Assembly: GCA_002411365.1 (NCBI GenBank)
Contig: DHSD01000027.1
Coordinates: 46,141 to 110,140, forward strand
DNA: 64,000 nt
Reading direction: 5' to 3'
DNA from: Ruminococcaceae bacterium UBA5295
GTDB lineage: Bacteria; Bacillota; Clostridia; Oscillospirales; Acutalibacteraceae
Under the pieces are notes generated by a model, which saw nothing but the letters and a program-made list of their open reading frames with translations, was not told the DNA's origin and ran no database searches. This document shows, piece by piece, positions 14,851 through 20,785 of the stretch. The stretch's first letter is position 1; each line of letters begins with the position of its first letter. The translations under genes were made by a program, and so were the position numbers.

Positions 14851-16173
14851 TTAATCAAGGACATAAACATTCATTGTCCTGCTGCCAAACTCCATGCATT
14901 GGCTATACGAAGAGTAATAAAGGTCAGCAATAATACGGCCGCTCATTGCAGCACCGCCTGTATCTGCCGCAACGGCATAGCCGTAAACGGCACTGCCGTC
15001 AGGCGAGCAGATATAAAGCCTTGAGCCATACGGAATCAATTTCGGATTTACAGCAACACGGCCAAATGCTGCCGGTAGCCCTGTAGAAGTTGTAGTGCCC
15101 GTGCAGTAACATGTGCATGTTCCGTGGTATACTTTGCGGTAAGAAACGGTCTGGCCGTCCTGGTCTATAAGCGTACCATCGGCGCAAACGGCCGCGCTAT
15201 CCCTGGTTTTCTGCTTTGTGCCTATAACCACCACTTTATCCACCGGCTGCTTTGTAACAGACGAGCTGACAATAGAAGAATCAGCTACTTTGCCGTTGCA
15301 AATCTTCTGGCGAGTTACAACAGCGCGCACACCGTTTTGGCCATGCGTTTTAACATTTTTTGTGCCGGCTTCAACGGAGCAGTCTTTTTGTGTAACGGTT
15401 GAGTAAGGAACCGCCTGCGTAGAAGTAACATCTTTGTATGAAACACGGATAATATTTATCTTCATGCCTTCCGAAACAGATGTTTTAAGGCCAGGCTCAG
15501 GTAAGTCTTCCGCCTTAAGTGATATTTTCATCTGATCCAGGGCATTTGAAACACTGCCTTCACCTACAACGGCGGAAATTGTTTTGCCATTATCGGCTAT
15601 GGTTACATGATAGTTGCGCTTCACTGCAATGGACATACCATCGCTCACGGCATCAGAAAGCTTTTTGGAAGTATCATCGAGCTTTCCTACCACAACTCCA
15701 GCTTCTCTGAGCGCGTCCGCAACAGTGTCACCATAATGCGCCAATACGGATTTTCCCTTGCCGTCTGCAGCAACAGTAACACGCTTAGCCGTTTTGACAC
15801 TGACAACTATATCTGCCTTGATGTTTTTCTTTTCTCCGCTGCCAGCAAAACCGACCTCGTCATTTTCCGCGGCTGAAACCCCGGCGCGCTTAAGGATTCT
15901 GTACGGGTTCTTCTCCATCTCCTCGGAATCGAGGCTGACAACATTCGTTTCCTTCCCATCAACAACAACGGCAGCCTGTTTTGTTGCTGCCATTGCCGTG
16001 ACAACAGAGCCTACCGTAATGCCAACCATAACAACAAGGGAAACGGCCCTGCGGAGGATTTGCTCTTTCTGTTCTTTTTCGACAAAAGAGATGGCCGCAT
16101 AACGGCCAGCGCCGCACAATTTACCAATCAGCTTTTTAAAGCCGGATTTTTTAAGAGACTTCAATGTAATCAC
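14851..16173 (-). CDS. DUF348-G5-3D cell-wall protein (YabE-like)
   Basis: The 440-residue protein has a basic N-terminus, one membrane/signal segment (about residues 43-64), ubiquitin-like DUF348 repeats (about 65-240, e.g. KRVTVAADGKGKSVLAHYGDTVADALREAG), a G5 domain (VSYKDVTSTQAVPYSTV and the following 75 residues) and a C-terminal 3D domain with the three aspartates (VAADTGG, GRIIADLYYSS). This is the layout of YabE/Rpf-like autolysin-associated proteins, probably lytic transglycosylases acting on peptidoglycan outside the cell. The Cys-rich stretch CTCYCTG before the 3D domain is a little unusual. It has a consensus promoter and upstream repeats. Confidence 0.9.
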   Translation of the reverse strand: MITLKSLKKSGFKKLIGKLCGAGRYAAISFVEKEQKEQILRRAVSLVVMVGITVGSVVTAMAATKQAAVVVDGKETNVVSLDSEEMEKNPYRILKRAGVSAAENDEVGFAGSGEKKNIKADIVVSVKTAKRVTVAADGKGKSVLAHYGDTVADALREAGVVVGKLDDTSKKLSDAVSDGMSIAVKRNYHVTIADNGKTISAVVGEGSVSNALDQMKISLKAEDLPEPGLKTSVSEGMKINIIRVSYKDVTSTQAVPYSTVTQKDCSVEAGTKNVKTHGQNGVRAVVTRQKICNGKVADSSIVSSSVTKQPVDKVVVIGTKQKTRDSAAVCADGTLIDQDGQTVSYRKVYHGTCTCYCTGTTTSTGLPAAFGRVAVNPKLIPYGSRLYICSPDGSAVYGYAVAADTGGAAMSGRIIADLYYSSYSQCMEFGSRTMNVYVLD

Positions 16174-16261
16174 CCTTTTCCTGAAGCTGCGGCAGGCAGT
16201 TTGCTGCGTGTTTTACTATCTGCCGCAAGCCTATTCATCGATATGTTCACTGATGTTGGTT

Positions 16262-16290
16262 ATTATATTCGACGAAACGCTGTATGTCAA
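16262..16290 (-). promoter_or_regulatory. Perfect sigma-A promoter of the G5/3D protein gene
   Basis: Minus strand TTGACA, 17-base spacer, TATAAT (-35 at 16285-16290, -10 at 16262-16267), giving a leader of about 80 bases. Confidence 0.9.
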
Positions 16291-16310
16291 ATGCAACTCG
16301 ATTAACTTTT

Positions 16311-16428
16311 TGTGCACATTGTATATATTACAGATTTGAAATATTCTTGCTAAGCATAAATCTTCATTTTTTGATTGGCTTTATTCGTTTAAAGGTTTTT
16401 AAACAGGTCCCTTTATGTGCACATTGTA
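16311..16428. repeat. Two direct copies of a 13-bp site 105 bp apart
   Basis: TGTGCACATTGTA occurs at 16311-16323 and 16416-16428, with matching flanks of similar AT-rich sequence; the core TGTGCACA is palindromic. Both lie upstream of the 3D-gene promoter in an otherwise empty 520-bp gap (16174-16693), which also holds a GTTTAAA/TTTAAAC palindrome (16387-16404), two TTGTAAC words near 16440-16460 on the minus strand, and the rpsI terminator. They look like operator sites for an unknown regulator. Confidence 0.6.
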
Positions 16429-16626
16429 AGAAAATGAGCGGTTACAATCCTGTTACAAATATTTCAGCGCTGTTTTAGTTTTATATTTGAAAAAAGTAAT
16501 AGCCCCTGCACCATGAAAAGATCTTGCCAGTCAAGGCGCGGCGCGGCTTTTCGGCTTATTTCTAAATTCGGTTTATATTTGTTAAATGTGTCGATATTTT
16601 TTTCACCGCGAATATGATTTTTTAAA

Positions 16627-16661
16627 CAAAAATGCCGGTATGCAACAATATGCACACCGGC
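16627..16661 (-). terminator. Terminator of the rplM-rpsI operon
   Basis: Minus strand stem GCCGGTGTGCA/TGCATACCGGC followed by ATTTTTG, 33 bp past the rpsI stop. Confidence 0.88.
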
Positions 16662-16693
16662 TGGATTTTCTTTTGTAAAATTAAAGGCTGAAC

Positions 16694-17095
16694 TCAGCGC
16701 TTGCTGAACTGCGGAGCGCGGCGGGCAGCTTTAAGGCCGTACTTCTTACGTTCCTTCATTCTTGGGTCACGTGTTAGCAATCCTGCTTTTTTGAGGATTG
16801 GGCGAAGGCCTTCTGAGTTATACTTCAGCAAAGCCCTTGAAATGCCGTGGCGGATAGCACCGGCCTGACCGGTAACTCCACCGCCAGCCACACGGCAGAC
16901 CACATCAAACTTTTCGTTTGTCTGTGTAAGCTCAAGCGGCTGGCGGATAATGGCCTTAAGTGTGTCAAGGCCGAAATAATCGTTGACGTCGCGGTCATTA
17001 ACAGTGATTTTGCCGGAGCCCTGATAAAGCCTCACACGCGCAACGCTGCTTTTTCTTCTGCCTGTTCCGTAAAAAAATGGTGCTTTTTCGTACAT
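16694..17095 (-). CDS. rpsI: 30S ribosomal protein S9
   Basis: S9 sits in the 30S head with its C-terminal tail reaching the P-site tRNA. The 133-residue protein shows YGTGRRKSSVARVRL, GGGVTGQAGAIRHGISRALL and the invariant basic end GLKAARRAPQFSKR. It lies 15 bp downstream of rplM in the standard L13-S9 operon. Confidence 0.98.
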   Translation of the reverse strand: MYEKAPFFYGTGRRKSSVARVRLYQGSGKITVNDRDVNDYFGLDTLKAIIRQPLELTQTNEKFDVVCRVAGGGVTGQAGAIRHGISRALLKYNSEGLRPILKKAGLLTRDPRMKERKKYGLKAARRAPQFSKR

Positions 17096-17110
17096 CAGTT
17101 GAATCCTCCC

Positions 17111-17539
17111 TTACAGTTCCCAGGCCTGAGGCTTCTGGGCGGCGTAGGTATGTTCTGCGCCTTCAAACAGGTGCAGCCTCGTCATGGCATGGCGGCCGAT
17201 TGTCGTGTCAGGTATCATACCATCTATGGCAAGTTCCATTGCCTTGCATGGTTTTTCTGCCATCAGCGTTTTATAATTGACTTTTTTCATGTGGCCAATG
17301 TAAAGCGTTGGATGATACCAGATTTTTTTCTGTAATTTCTTGCCCGTGAGAACGGCATTCCTGCAGTTGATGATAACGACGTTGTCGCCGCAATCTTCAT
17401 GTGGCACAAAAGTGACTTTATGCTTTCCGCGCAGAAGTATGGCGGCCTGAGTGGCAACACGGCCAAGCGGTTTCCCGGCTGCGTCAATCACGTACCATCT
17501 ACGCTGGATGTCACCTGCTTTTGGCATATAGGTAGACAT
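17111..17539 (-). CDS. rplM: 50S ribosomal protein L13
   Basis: L13 is an early-assembling 50S protein. The 142-residue product has MPKAGDIQRRWYVIDAAGKPLGRVATQAA, HEDCGDNVVIINC, WYHPTLYIGHMKKV and the GMIPDTTIGRHAMTRLHLFEGAEHTYAAQKP end. The ATG at 17539 follows AGGAGGGAAATCT; the upstream in-frame codons overlap the promoter's transcript start and are excluded. Confidence 0.97.
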   Translation of the reverse strand: MSTYMPKAGDIQRRWYVIDAAGKPLGRVATQAAILLRGKHKVTFVPHEDCGDNVVIINCRNAVLTGKKLQKKIWYHPTLYIGHMKKVNYKTLMAEKPCKAMELAIDGMIPDTTIGRHAMTRLHLFEGAEHTYAAQKPQAWEL

Positions 17540-17580
17540 AGATTTCCCTCCTGATTTTGATAAACTTGCAACTACACTTG

Positions 17581-17609
17581 ATTTTATCACCGCGCGTGCG
17601 ATGTGTCAA
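17581..17609 (-). promoter_or_regulatory. Sigma-A promoter of rplM-rpsI
   Basis: Minus strand TTGACA, 17-base GC-rich spacer, TAAAAT (-35 at 17604-17609, -10 at 17581-17586). The leader is only about 35 bases, leaving no room for a large L13 leader RNA. Confidence 0.88.
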
Positions 17610-17740
17610 TAGGTCAACGCCGGTTATATTAATTTAGTTTCCGGTACCTCCCGTTTCCTTGTGATTGTGCCCCGTTTCTCTCGTTTTCTCAGTGTTCATT
17701 TCATTTTAGTGCTGCTTACAAATGCCAGGGCTGCTTCTTT

Positions 17741-17788
17741 GGCTGCTATTGTAAACTTAATCAATCAATATGGTTGACAATAGCAGCC
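17741..17788 (+). promoter_or_regulatory. BirA-type biotin operator of bioB
   Basis: GGCTGCTATTGTAAAC (17741-17756) and GTTGACAATAGCAGCC (17773-17788) form a 16-bp near-perfect inverted repeat with a 16-base spacer. The inner part TTGTAAAC-N16-GTTGACAA fits the known BirA consensus. The right arm contains the bioB -35, so bound BirA-biotinyl-AMP would block transcription. Confidence 0.88.
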
Positions 17789-17802
17789 TATTTGTTTATA
17801 GT
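17774..17802 (+). promoter_or_regulatory. Sigma-A promoter of bioB
   Basis: TTGACA (17774-17779), 17-base spacer, TATAGT (17797-17802); its -35 is inside the biotin operator. Confidence 0.85.
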
Positions 17803-17833
17803 AATAGTAATTAAAAAATGAAAGGATAATTTT

Positions 17834-18790
17834 ATGAGTTATGTAACCAGCCTGAAAAAAATGGTATTGGAAGGATATTTGCCTAATGAGGAAGAAGGCA
17901 TGCATTTAGCGGAAGAAAATACGGACGAACTTGCAAGTGCAGCTTCTGAGTTACGCCGCCATTTTACAGGCGAAAAAATGCACCTGTGTGCCATAGTCAA
18001 CGCGAAAAACGGGTGCTGCGGGGAAGACTGCAAATTCTGTGCGCAGTCACGCCTCGCAAAAAACGCCCTGAAAAACTATAAGTTGTTGCCGCCTGAAGAG
18101 ATGGCGGAAAAAGCAGTTTCAAATTATAAAGACGGCATGGAGCGTTTCGCATTCGTAACGTCTGGGCGGGCACTGACGGATTATGAAGTTGAAACACTAT
18201 GTGAAGCCTGCAGGCTAATACGGCAGAAATGCAGCGTAAAACTGTGTGCCTCAAGCGGGCTTCTCACATACAACCAGCTGCAGAAACTTCATAATGCCGG
18301 CATCACGCGCTATCACTGCAACCTTGAAACATCGCGCAGGTTTTTCCCGAATATCTGCACTACACATACATATGATGAAAAAATCCAGACCATTAAAAAT
18401 GCAAAGGCTGCCGGCATGGAAATTTGCAGCGGCGGAATCATCGGCCTTGGAGAAAATATGCGCGACAGGATCGAAATGGTGCTTACCCAGCGCGCACTCG
18501 GTGTTTCGTCAGTCCCCGTAAATGTACTTAACCCTATCCCAGGAACGCCTTTTGAAAAAAATGCCAGGCTCTCCTATGATGAAATCAGAAAAACAATCTC
18601 TGTTTTTCGCTTTCTCCTCCCGAAAGCTGAGATCCGCTTTGCCGGCGGCAGGATACTTACTCCGGACAAAGGCCGGCTTGCGATTAAATCCGGATTAAAC
18701 GCCCTGATTTCCGGCAATATGCTGACTATTTCTGGAATCGGGGCAAAAGATGATATTAAGATAGCAAAGGAACTTGGTTTTGAAACTTAA
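17834..18790 (+). CDS. bioB: Biotin synthase (radical SAM)
   Basis: BioB inserts sulfur into dethiobiotin to make biotin. The 318-residue radical-SAM protein has the cluster motif CCGEDCKFCAQS (Cx3Cx2C, about residues 58-66), KLCASSGLL, RYHCNLETSRRFFPNICTTHTYDEK and VPVNVLNPIPGTPFE, all typical. AAAGGATAATTTT precedes the ATG. No other biotin-synthesis gene is nearby; with bioY downstream, the organism may take up dethiobiotin or biotin and only do the last step, unless the other genes are elsewhere. Repressed by the biotin operator in its promoter. Confidence 0.93.
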   Translation: MSYVTSLKKMVLEGYLPNEEEGMHLAEENTDELASAASELRRHFTGEKMHLCAIVNAKNGCCGEDCKFCAQSRLAKNALKNYKLLPPEEMAEKAVSNYKDGMERFAFVTSGRALTDYEVETLCEACRLIRQKCSVKLCASSGLLTYNQLQKLHNAGITRYHCNLETSRRFFPNICTTHTYDEKIQTIKNAKAAGMEICSGGIIGLGENMRDRIEMVLTQRALGVSSVPVNVLNPIPGTPFEKNARLSYDEIRKTISVFRFLLPKAEIRFAGGRILTPDKGRLAIKSGLNALISGNMLTISGIGAKDDIKIAKELGFET

Positions 18791-18842
18791 ACCGATATTG
18801 TATGAAGCTTGGTCTTTTTAAATTACTTTCTACTCTGCGCAT

Positions 18843-18881
18843 TTATTGTAAACATTCAATGTGCTTGGTGGTTTACAATAA
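18843..18881. promoter_or_regulatory. Orphan BirA-type biotin operator
   Basis: TTATTGTAAAC (18843-18853) and GTTTACAATAA (18871-18881) form a perfect 11-bp inverted repeat with a 17-base spacer, the best match to TTGTAAAC-N16/17-GTTTACAA in the window. It lies between convergent genes, 53 bp past bioB, with no good promoter overlapping it on either strand. Confidence 0.8.
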
Positions 18882-18884
18882 AAT

Positions 18885-18924
18885 AAAAACAGGGGCAGTT
18901 TTTTATGCTGTGCCCTGTTTTTTT
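18885..18924. terminator. Bidirectional terminator between bioB and DUF1284
   Basis: AAAAACAGGGGCAG and CTGTGCCCTGTTTTTTT pair with one bulge around a T-rich loop; it serves bioB and the convergent bioY-DUF1284 operon. Confidence 0.85.
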
Positions 18925-18963
18925 ATGTGTTTTAATTTTCCAGTTTGTACTATTAACTGAGTT

Positions 18964-19377
18964 TTAAACATTTTCGACCGAGTTTTCAACATCTTGTTGT
19001 TGACATATGGTTTTCCACAAACAGTCGAAACATATTTTTCCCCTTACACCCGGTGCACGTATGATTTTTTCTAAAACAAGGCTCTCGCATTCTGACCATA
19101 AAACTGGTATTTCTTCAGTAAAGCCGCATGTTTCGGCCACTTCCGCATCATAGTGTGCAACTTTCTCCTGAGTCCGGCATACGGTGCCGAGATTATTCGG
19201 GCATGCAGCGCATATGCAGTCGATTCCACGGTGAATAACTATTTTCTCATCTGGTTTTTGACAAAGCAGGTGCTTTATGTTGAACATGTTTTCCACAAAT
19301 TCACCGTTGTAACCTTTGCCAATAAAATAGTTAAGGCAGAGGACATGGTGTGGACGCAGGCGGAGCAATTTTTTCAT
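18964..19377 (-). CDS. DUF1284 family cysteine-rich protein
   Basis: The 137-residue protein begins RLRPHHVLCLNYFIGKGYNGEFVENM, the DUF1284 signature, and has cysteine groups DCICAACPNNLGTVC and KICFDCLWKTIC that probably bind a metal or Fe-S cluster. Function is unknown. Its ATG overlaps the bioY stop by 4 bp (ATGA), so it is translated with bioY and biotin-regulated. DUF1284 genes next to bioY are known in other Firmicutes, suggesting a role linked to biotin use or the Fe-S enzyme BioB (inference). Confidence 0.88.
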   Translation of the reverse strand: MKKLLRLRPHHVLCLNYFIGKGYNGEFVENMFNIKHLLCQKPDEKIVIHRGIDCICAACPNNLGTVCRTQEKVAHYDAEVAETCGFTEEIPVLWSECESLVLEKIIRAPGVRGKICFDCLWKTICQQQDVENSVENV

Positions 19378-19931
19378 GCTTTTTCACTCTTTTCGCTGAA
19401 ATGTGAAACAATTTTGAAAAGGCGCGGTACAGCTATCACCGATATTACAATTTTTGCCGTATCTCCGATAAGGAATGGCAATACACAGAGTGCGAGCGAT
19501 TCCGCAAGGCCGCGTTTTGTTGTAAACATGAACCAGGCAGTGCCGAGAAAATAGCATGCCGCCGTGCCGAGAACCATGCCAATTACAAGCGGAGCTGCTT
19601 TCCGGCCGAAATGGTCCGCAAAAATGCCTGTAATCCATGCGCATACAATATATCCTACAAGGTACCCGCCGGTAGGTCCGGCGATAGCAGCAATGCCGCC
19701 GTGGAAAAAGGCAAAGACCGGCACTCCTACTGCGCCGAGCAGAAGGTAAACAACCTGGCTCAGCACACCGCCAGCCGCACCGAGAATCCCGCCTGCCAGA
19801 TATACGGCAAGCGTAGCAAGGCATATAGGCACTGGCCCGATTGGGATGGACACCTGCGCCATAACGGCAGTCAACGCAGCAAACAAAGCACATAATGTCA
19901 AATGAAATAGTCTGTTTTTCTTCATTTTCAT
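19374..19931 (-). CDS. bioY: Biotin transporter BioY (ECF S component)
   Basis: BioY is the membrane substrate-binding subunit of an energy-coupling-factor biotin transporter. The 185-residue protein has six hydrophobic segments and the family motifs IPIGPVPICLATLAVYLAGG, GAVGVPVFAFFHGGIAAIAGPTGGYLVGYI. The ATP-binding and T subunits are not in the window and are presumably shared ECF components. It is the first gene of a bioY-DUF1284 operon under a biotin operator placed as in bioB. Confidence 0.94.
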   Translation of the reverse strand: MKMKKNRLFHLTLCALFAALTAVMAQVSIPIGPVPICLATLAVYLAGGILGAAGGVLSQVVYLLLGAVGVPVFAFFHGGIAAIAGPTGGYLVGYIVCAWITGIFADHFGRKAAPLVIGMVLGTAACYFLGTAWFMFTTKRGLAESLALCVLPFLIGDTAKIVISVIAVPRLFKIVSHFSEKSEKA

Positions 19932-19946
19932 CTCTCCTTTCTTTTT

Positions 19947-19975
19947 ATATTACAGAATCAGTGCTTAATTGTCAA
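19947..19975 (-). promoter_or_regulatory. Sigma-A promoter of bioY
   Basis: Minus strand TTGACA (19970-19975), 17-base spacer, TAATAT (19947-19952). Its -35 lies in one arm of the biotin operator, the same geometry as at bioB. Confidence 0.8.
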
Positions 19976-20002
19976 CTATATTATGATATTTAGTTGACAA
20001 TT
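19967..20002 (-). promoter_or_regulatory. BirA-type biotin operator of bioY
   Basis: AATTGTCAAC (19967-19976) and GTTGACAATT (19993-20002) form a perfect 10-bp inverted repeat with a 16-base spacer. Confidence 0.85.
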
Positions 20003-20210
20003 TTTGCTGCCGCAGTTTTCCGTATTGATTAAAAAGCCATCATATTATGCTGTACCTGCGTAAAGTCATGTGATGATTTATCCTGCATTTGTTATATACT
20101 ATATATAAGTAGGGAATGCAATGATTAACTGATAACGTTACGGCAGGCAAGCAAAATTTTGAAAGTTGAAAAATAATGGCAAAACTGCCTTTGCATTTCT
20201 GGACTTGCAT

Positions 20211-20262
20211 AAAAAATGCCCGCATAAAACACCGGAAAATCCAGCATCCATGCGGGTTTTTA
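20211..20262 (-). terminator. Terminator-like hairpin behind the tRNA-Val 3' fragment
   Basis: Minus strand CCCGCAT (20250-20256) and ATGCGGGC (20218-20225) pair around a 24-base loop and are followed by ATTTTTT. It stands after the duplicated tRNA 3' end just as the real terminator stands after tRNA-Val, which suggests the tRNA end and terminator were copied together. Confidence 0.55.
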
Positions 20263-20287
20263 TTTTGGTGGACGCATCGGGACTCGA
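20263..20287 (-). repeat. Duplicated 3' end of tRNA-Val (25 bp)
   Basis: Bases 20263-20287 are identical to 20417-20441, the CCA end, acceptor 3' strand and half T arm of tRNA-Val, in the same orientation, 154 bp apart. There is no 5' tRNA half, so it is not a functional gene. Such 3'-end copies typically mark tRNA attachment sites of integrated elements or a tRNA remnant. The enclosed 130 bp has no gene. Confidence 0.85.
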
Positions 20288-20292
20288 TTCGC

Positions 20293-20345
20293 GGCGCGCT
20301 GCGCGCCTTGGTCGGTCGCGGTTCTGGCGTGCCACCGGCACGCCA
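20293..20345. repeat. Two GC-rich palindromes beside the tRNA fragment
   Basis: GGCGCGC-T-GCGCGCC (20293-20307) and TGGCGTGCC-ACC-GGCACGCCA (20325-20345) are perfect hairpins in a segment much more GC-rich than its surroundings, suggesting a small inserted repeat element of REP/MITE type. Confidence 0.65.
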
Positions 20346-20388
20346 TTCATTCCCGCTCCCCTTCGAGCCACTTTCCCATAAAACAAGT

Positions 20389-20414
20389 AAAGGCACAGCC
20401 AAAGCGGCTGTACC
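20389..20414 (-). terminator. Terminator of the tRNA operon
   Basis: Minus strand GGTACAGCC/GGCTGTGCC stem followed by TTT, directly after tRNA-Val. Confidence 0.65.
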
Positions 20415-20419
20415 CTTTT

Positions 20420-20496
20420 TGGTGGACGCATCGGGACTCGAACCCAAGACCTCTCGCGTGTGAGGCGAACGCTCTAACCAGCTGAGCTATGCATCC
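20420..20496 (-). tRNA. tRNA-Val (CAC)
   Basis: Folds as a complete cloverleaf: acceptor GGATGCA/TGCGTCC, D stem GCTC/GAGC, anticodon stem TTCGC/GCGAG with loop CTCACAC (anticodon CAC), T arm with TTCGAGT. CCA is encoded. Last gene of a three-tRNA operon. Confidence 0.95.
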
Positions 20497-20532
20497 GAAA
20501 AAAATTTGCGCGTGCTCCGCGCAAATATATAA

Positions 20533-20607
20533 TGGTGACCCGGGCGAGAATTGAACTCACGTTACCGCCGTGAAAGGGCGGTGTCTTAACCGCTTGACCA
20601 CCGGGCC
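20533..20607 (-). tRNA. tRNA-Glu (TTC)
   Basis: Cloverleaf with acceptor GGCCCGG/CCGGGTC, anticodon stem CCGCC/GGCGG and loop CTTTCAC (anticodon TTC), T loop TTCAATT; CCA encoded. Middle gene of the tRNA operon. Confidence 0.95.
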
Positions 20608-20609
20608 AT

Positions 20610-20686
20610 TGGTAGCGGCAATTGGATTCGAACCAACGACGCTTCGGGTATGAACCGAATGCTCTAGCCAACTGAGCTATGCCGCC
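20610..20686 (-). tRNA. tRNA-Met (CAT), elongator type
   Basis: Cloverleaf with acceptor GGCGGCA/TGCCGCT (first pair G-U), D arm GCTCAGTTGGCTAGAGC, anticodon stem TTCGG/CCGAA with loop TTCATAC (CAT), CCA encoded. The D arm is not of initiator form. A CAT anticodon could also be a lysidine-modified Ile tRNA; the overall sequence resembles clostridial elongator Met. Confidence 0.9.
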
Positions 20687-20723
20687 ACGTGCACCCCAAA
20701 TCATAAAGACCGGAGCGTCTATT

Positions 20724-20753
20724 ATTATACTATATTTTTTACAGCGCTGTCAA
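20724..20753 (-). promoter_or_regulatory. Sigma-A promoter of the tRNA operon
   Basis: Minus strand TTGACA (20748-20753), 18-base spacer, TATAAT (20724-20729), 37 bp before tRNA-Met. Confidence 0.85.
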
Positions 20754-20785
20754 GAAGAGAACAGAAATTCTTTGGCATTTATTTT

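Noticed and set aside
14851..15250. 6S RNA or other known RNA near the 3D gene
   Set aside because: No closing stem with central bubble; the region is coding on the minus strand.
16174..16261. c-di-AMP (ydaO) riboswitch before the G5/3D protein
   Set aside because: Such riboswitches often precede wall-hydrolase genes, but the leader is only about 80 bases and lacks the motif.
16464..16655. Short minus-strand open frame downstream of rpsI
   Set aside because: It begins inside the rpsI terminator hairpin and has no ribosome binding site.
20138..20447. Two overlapping open frames across the tRNA-Val 3' duplication
   Set aside because: They run through tRNA sequence and palindromes in two frames; no start signal or protein similarity.
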